In this document: positions 5,843-6,349 of the stretch, one piece after another
Layout of the letters: each line of letters begins with the position of its first letter
Numbering within the stretch: the stretch's first letter is position 1
Source of the DNA: Trichodesmium sp. MAG_R04
Lineage (GTDB): Bacteria > Cyanobacteriota > Cyanobacteriia > Cyanobacteriales > Microcoleaceae
DNA length: 6,349 bases
Direction of reading: 5' to 3'
Assembly (NCBI GenBank): GCA_023356515.1
Contig: JAKQYG010000248.1
Coordinates: forward strand, 1-6,349
The notes under the pieces: generated by a model
Databases searched by the model: none
Seen by the model: the letters and a program-made list of their open reading frames with translations, nothing else
What the model was told of the DNA's origin: nothing
Made by a program: the position numbers and the translations under genes

Positions 5843-5845
5843 ATT

Positions 5846-6349
5846 ATGCCGAGTGCGATTAAAAAAAATCAGAAACAAGAATTAAGACGAACACGATCAC
5901 AAAATCGAATCCTAAATGAGCTATTTCCTTTCGATATAGTTGCTCCTGCCATTCTAGGAATTATTGTATTAATCACGTGGGAAATTTCAGTACAGGTGAT
6001 GAATATTCCTCCCTATTTACTACCTGGACCAATATTAATACTCAAAACCCTGATTCAGGAATGGAATGAATTATTCATGTCTCTGCTAATTACAATCAAA
6101 ATCACAGTTGTTGCTTTGGCAGTGGCAGTGGTTTCTGGGGTATTAATTTCTATGTTATTTGCTCAGAATAAATTGATTGAAAGAAGTTTATTCCCTTATG
6201 CAGTAATTTTGCAGACTACTCCTATTGTGGCCATCTCTCCTTTGATTATTATATGGCTCAGAGATAATACTTTTGCAGCATTAATTCTTTGTGCTTGGAT
6301 TGTAGCATTTTTTCCAATTATTTCTAATACAACTTTGGGATTAAATAGT
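5846..6349 (+). CDS. ABC transporter permease, NitT/TauT (SsuC/TauC) type, C-terminus beyond the right edge
   Basis: The frame is open from ATG 5846-5848 to the window end, giving 168 residues of an expected 260-290. A basic N-terminus of about 30 residues (KKNQKQELRRTRSQNR) precedes the first membrane helix (about 32-50). IPPYLLPGP (54-62) is the characteristic loop of this family. Further hydrophobic segments are about 80-106, 115-138 and 143-161. The sequence ends at NTTLGLNS, just before the EAA loop that contacts the ATPase, so that motif is missing only because of the window edge. The family imports nitrate, sulfonates, taurine, pyrimidine precursors and similar solutes together with an ATPase and a binding protein. 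The substrate cannot be told, and no partner gene is in view. Start: TAG at 5840-5842 blocks extension in frame. No ribosome site precedes this ATG; AGGAG lies 64 bases upstream, before a leader ORF. Confidence 0.92.
   Translation, partial: MPSAIKKNQKQELRRTRSQNRILNELFPFDIVAPAILGIIVLITWEISVQVMNIPPYLLPGPILILKTLIQEWNELFMSLLITIKITVVALAVAVVSGVLISMLFAQNKLIERSLFPYAVILQTTPIVAISPLIIIWLRDNTFAALILCAWIVAFFPIISNTTLGLNS

Larger units (their letters stand above)
4946..5845. other. 900-base intergenic region between divergent genes, rich in dyads
   Basis: The region lies between the divergently transcribed HtrA (minus) and ABC permease (plus) genes, so it should contain both promoters. No pair of good -35/-10 boxes is convincing. 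TTGACA at 5432-5437 has only GCAATA at 17-base spacing. Recognisable contents, in order, are an 8-bp hairpin (5133-5151), an insertion-sequence-end-like segment (5150-5205), a less AT-rich stretch able to form nested stems (5253-5388), AT-only dyads (5659-5679), TCTCAA/TTGAGA (5694-5709), TCCTAT/ATAGGA (5803-5822) and a 15-codon leader ORF (5795-5842). No protein gene of ordinary length is visible. Confidence 0.7.

Overview
The window looks like a piece of a chromosome from an AT-rich, probably filamentous cyanobacterium. Three exact copies of the cyanobacterial HIP1 octamer GCGATCGC (155-162, 2486-2493, 4356-4363) all lie inside genes. The window also carries an HhoA/HhoB/HtrA-type protease, an RTX repeat protein with a cyanobacterial-style C-terminus, and decayed TnpB-type insertion sequence remnants. 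An Okeania/Trichodesmium-like host would fit, but that is inference from composition and gene style.

Layout from left to right. A SERAC1-like alpha/beta hydrolase on the minus strand is cut by the left edge (1-475). A 563-base gap follows; it is not empty but holds the rotted 3' end of a tnpB gene on the minus strand (633-942) and a perfect 12-bp inverted repeat (995-1035). Next comes a small secreted protein of unknown function (1039-1449, minus). The gap at 1450-1762 holds an insertion-sequence-end-like segment with hairpins. The two largest genes, both minus, are a 559-residue calcium-binding RTX protein with two N-terminal OB-like repeats (1763-3442) and a 404-residue membrane-anchored trypsin-like HtrA protease with one PDZ domain (3731-4945). 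A 900-base gap (4946-5845) holds a second copy of the insertion-sequence-end-like segment, a hairpin-rich stretch that may be a structured RNA (5253-5388), AT-only dyads and a 15-codon leader ORF. The plus-strand gene for a NitT/TauT-type ABC permease starts at 5846 and runs off the right edge.

The genes do not form an obvious pathway. The RTX protein and the HtrA protease are both expected to act outside the cytoplasmic membrane and lie head-to-tail 288 bases apart, but nothing in the sequence proves co-transcription. The accessory character comes from insertion-sequence debris: same-orientation copies of one end-like segment (14-bp identical core at 1519-1532 and 5156-5169) bracket the RTX-HtrA pair. 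The least explained parts are the candidate RNA at 5253-5388 and the leader ORF that ends three bases before the permease start codon.
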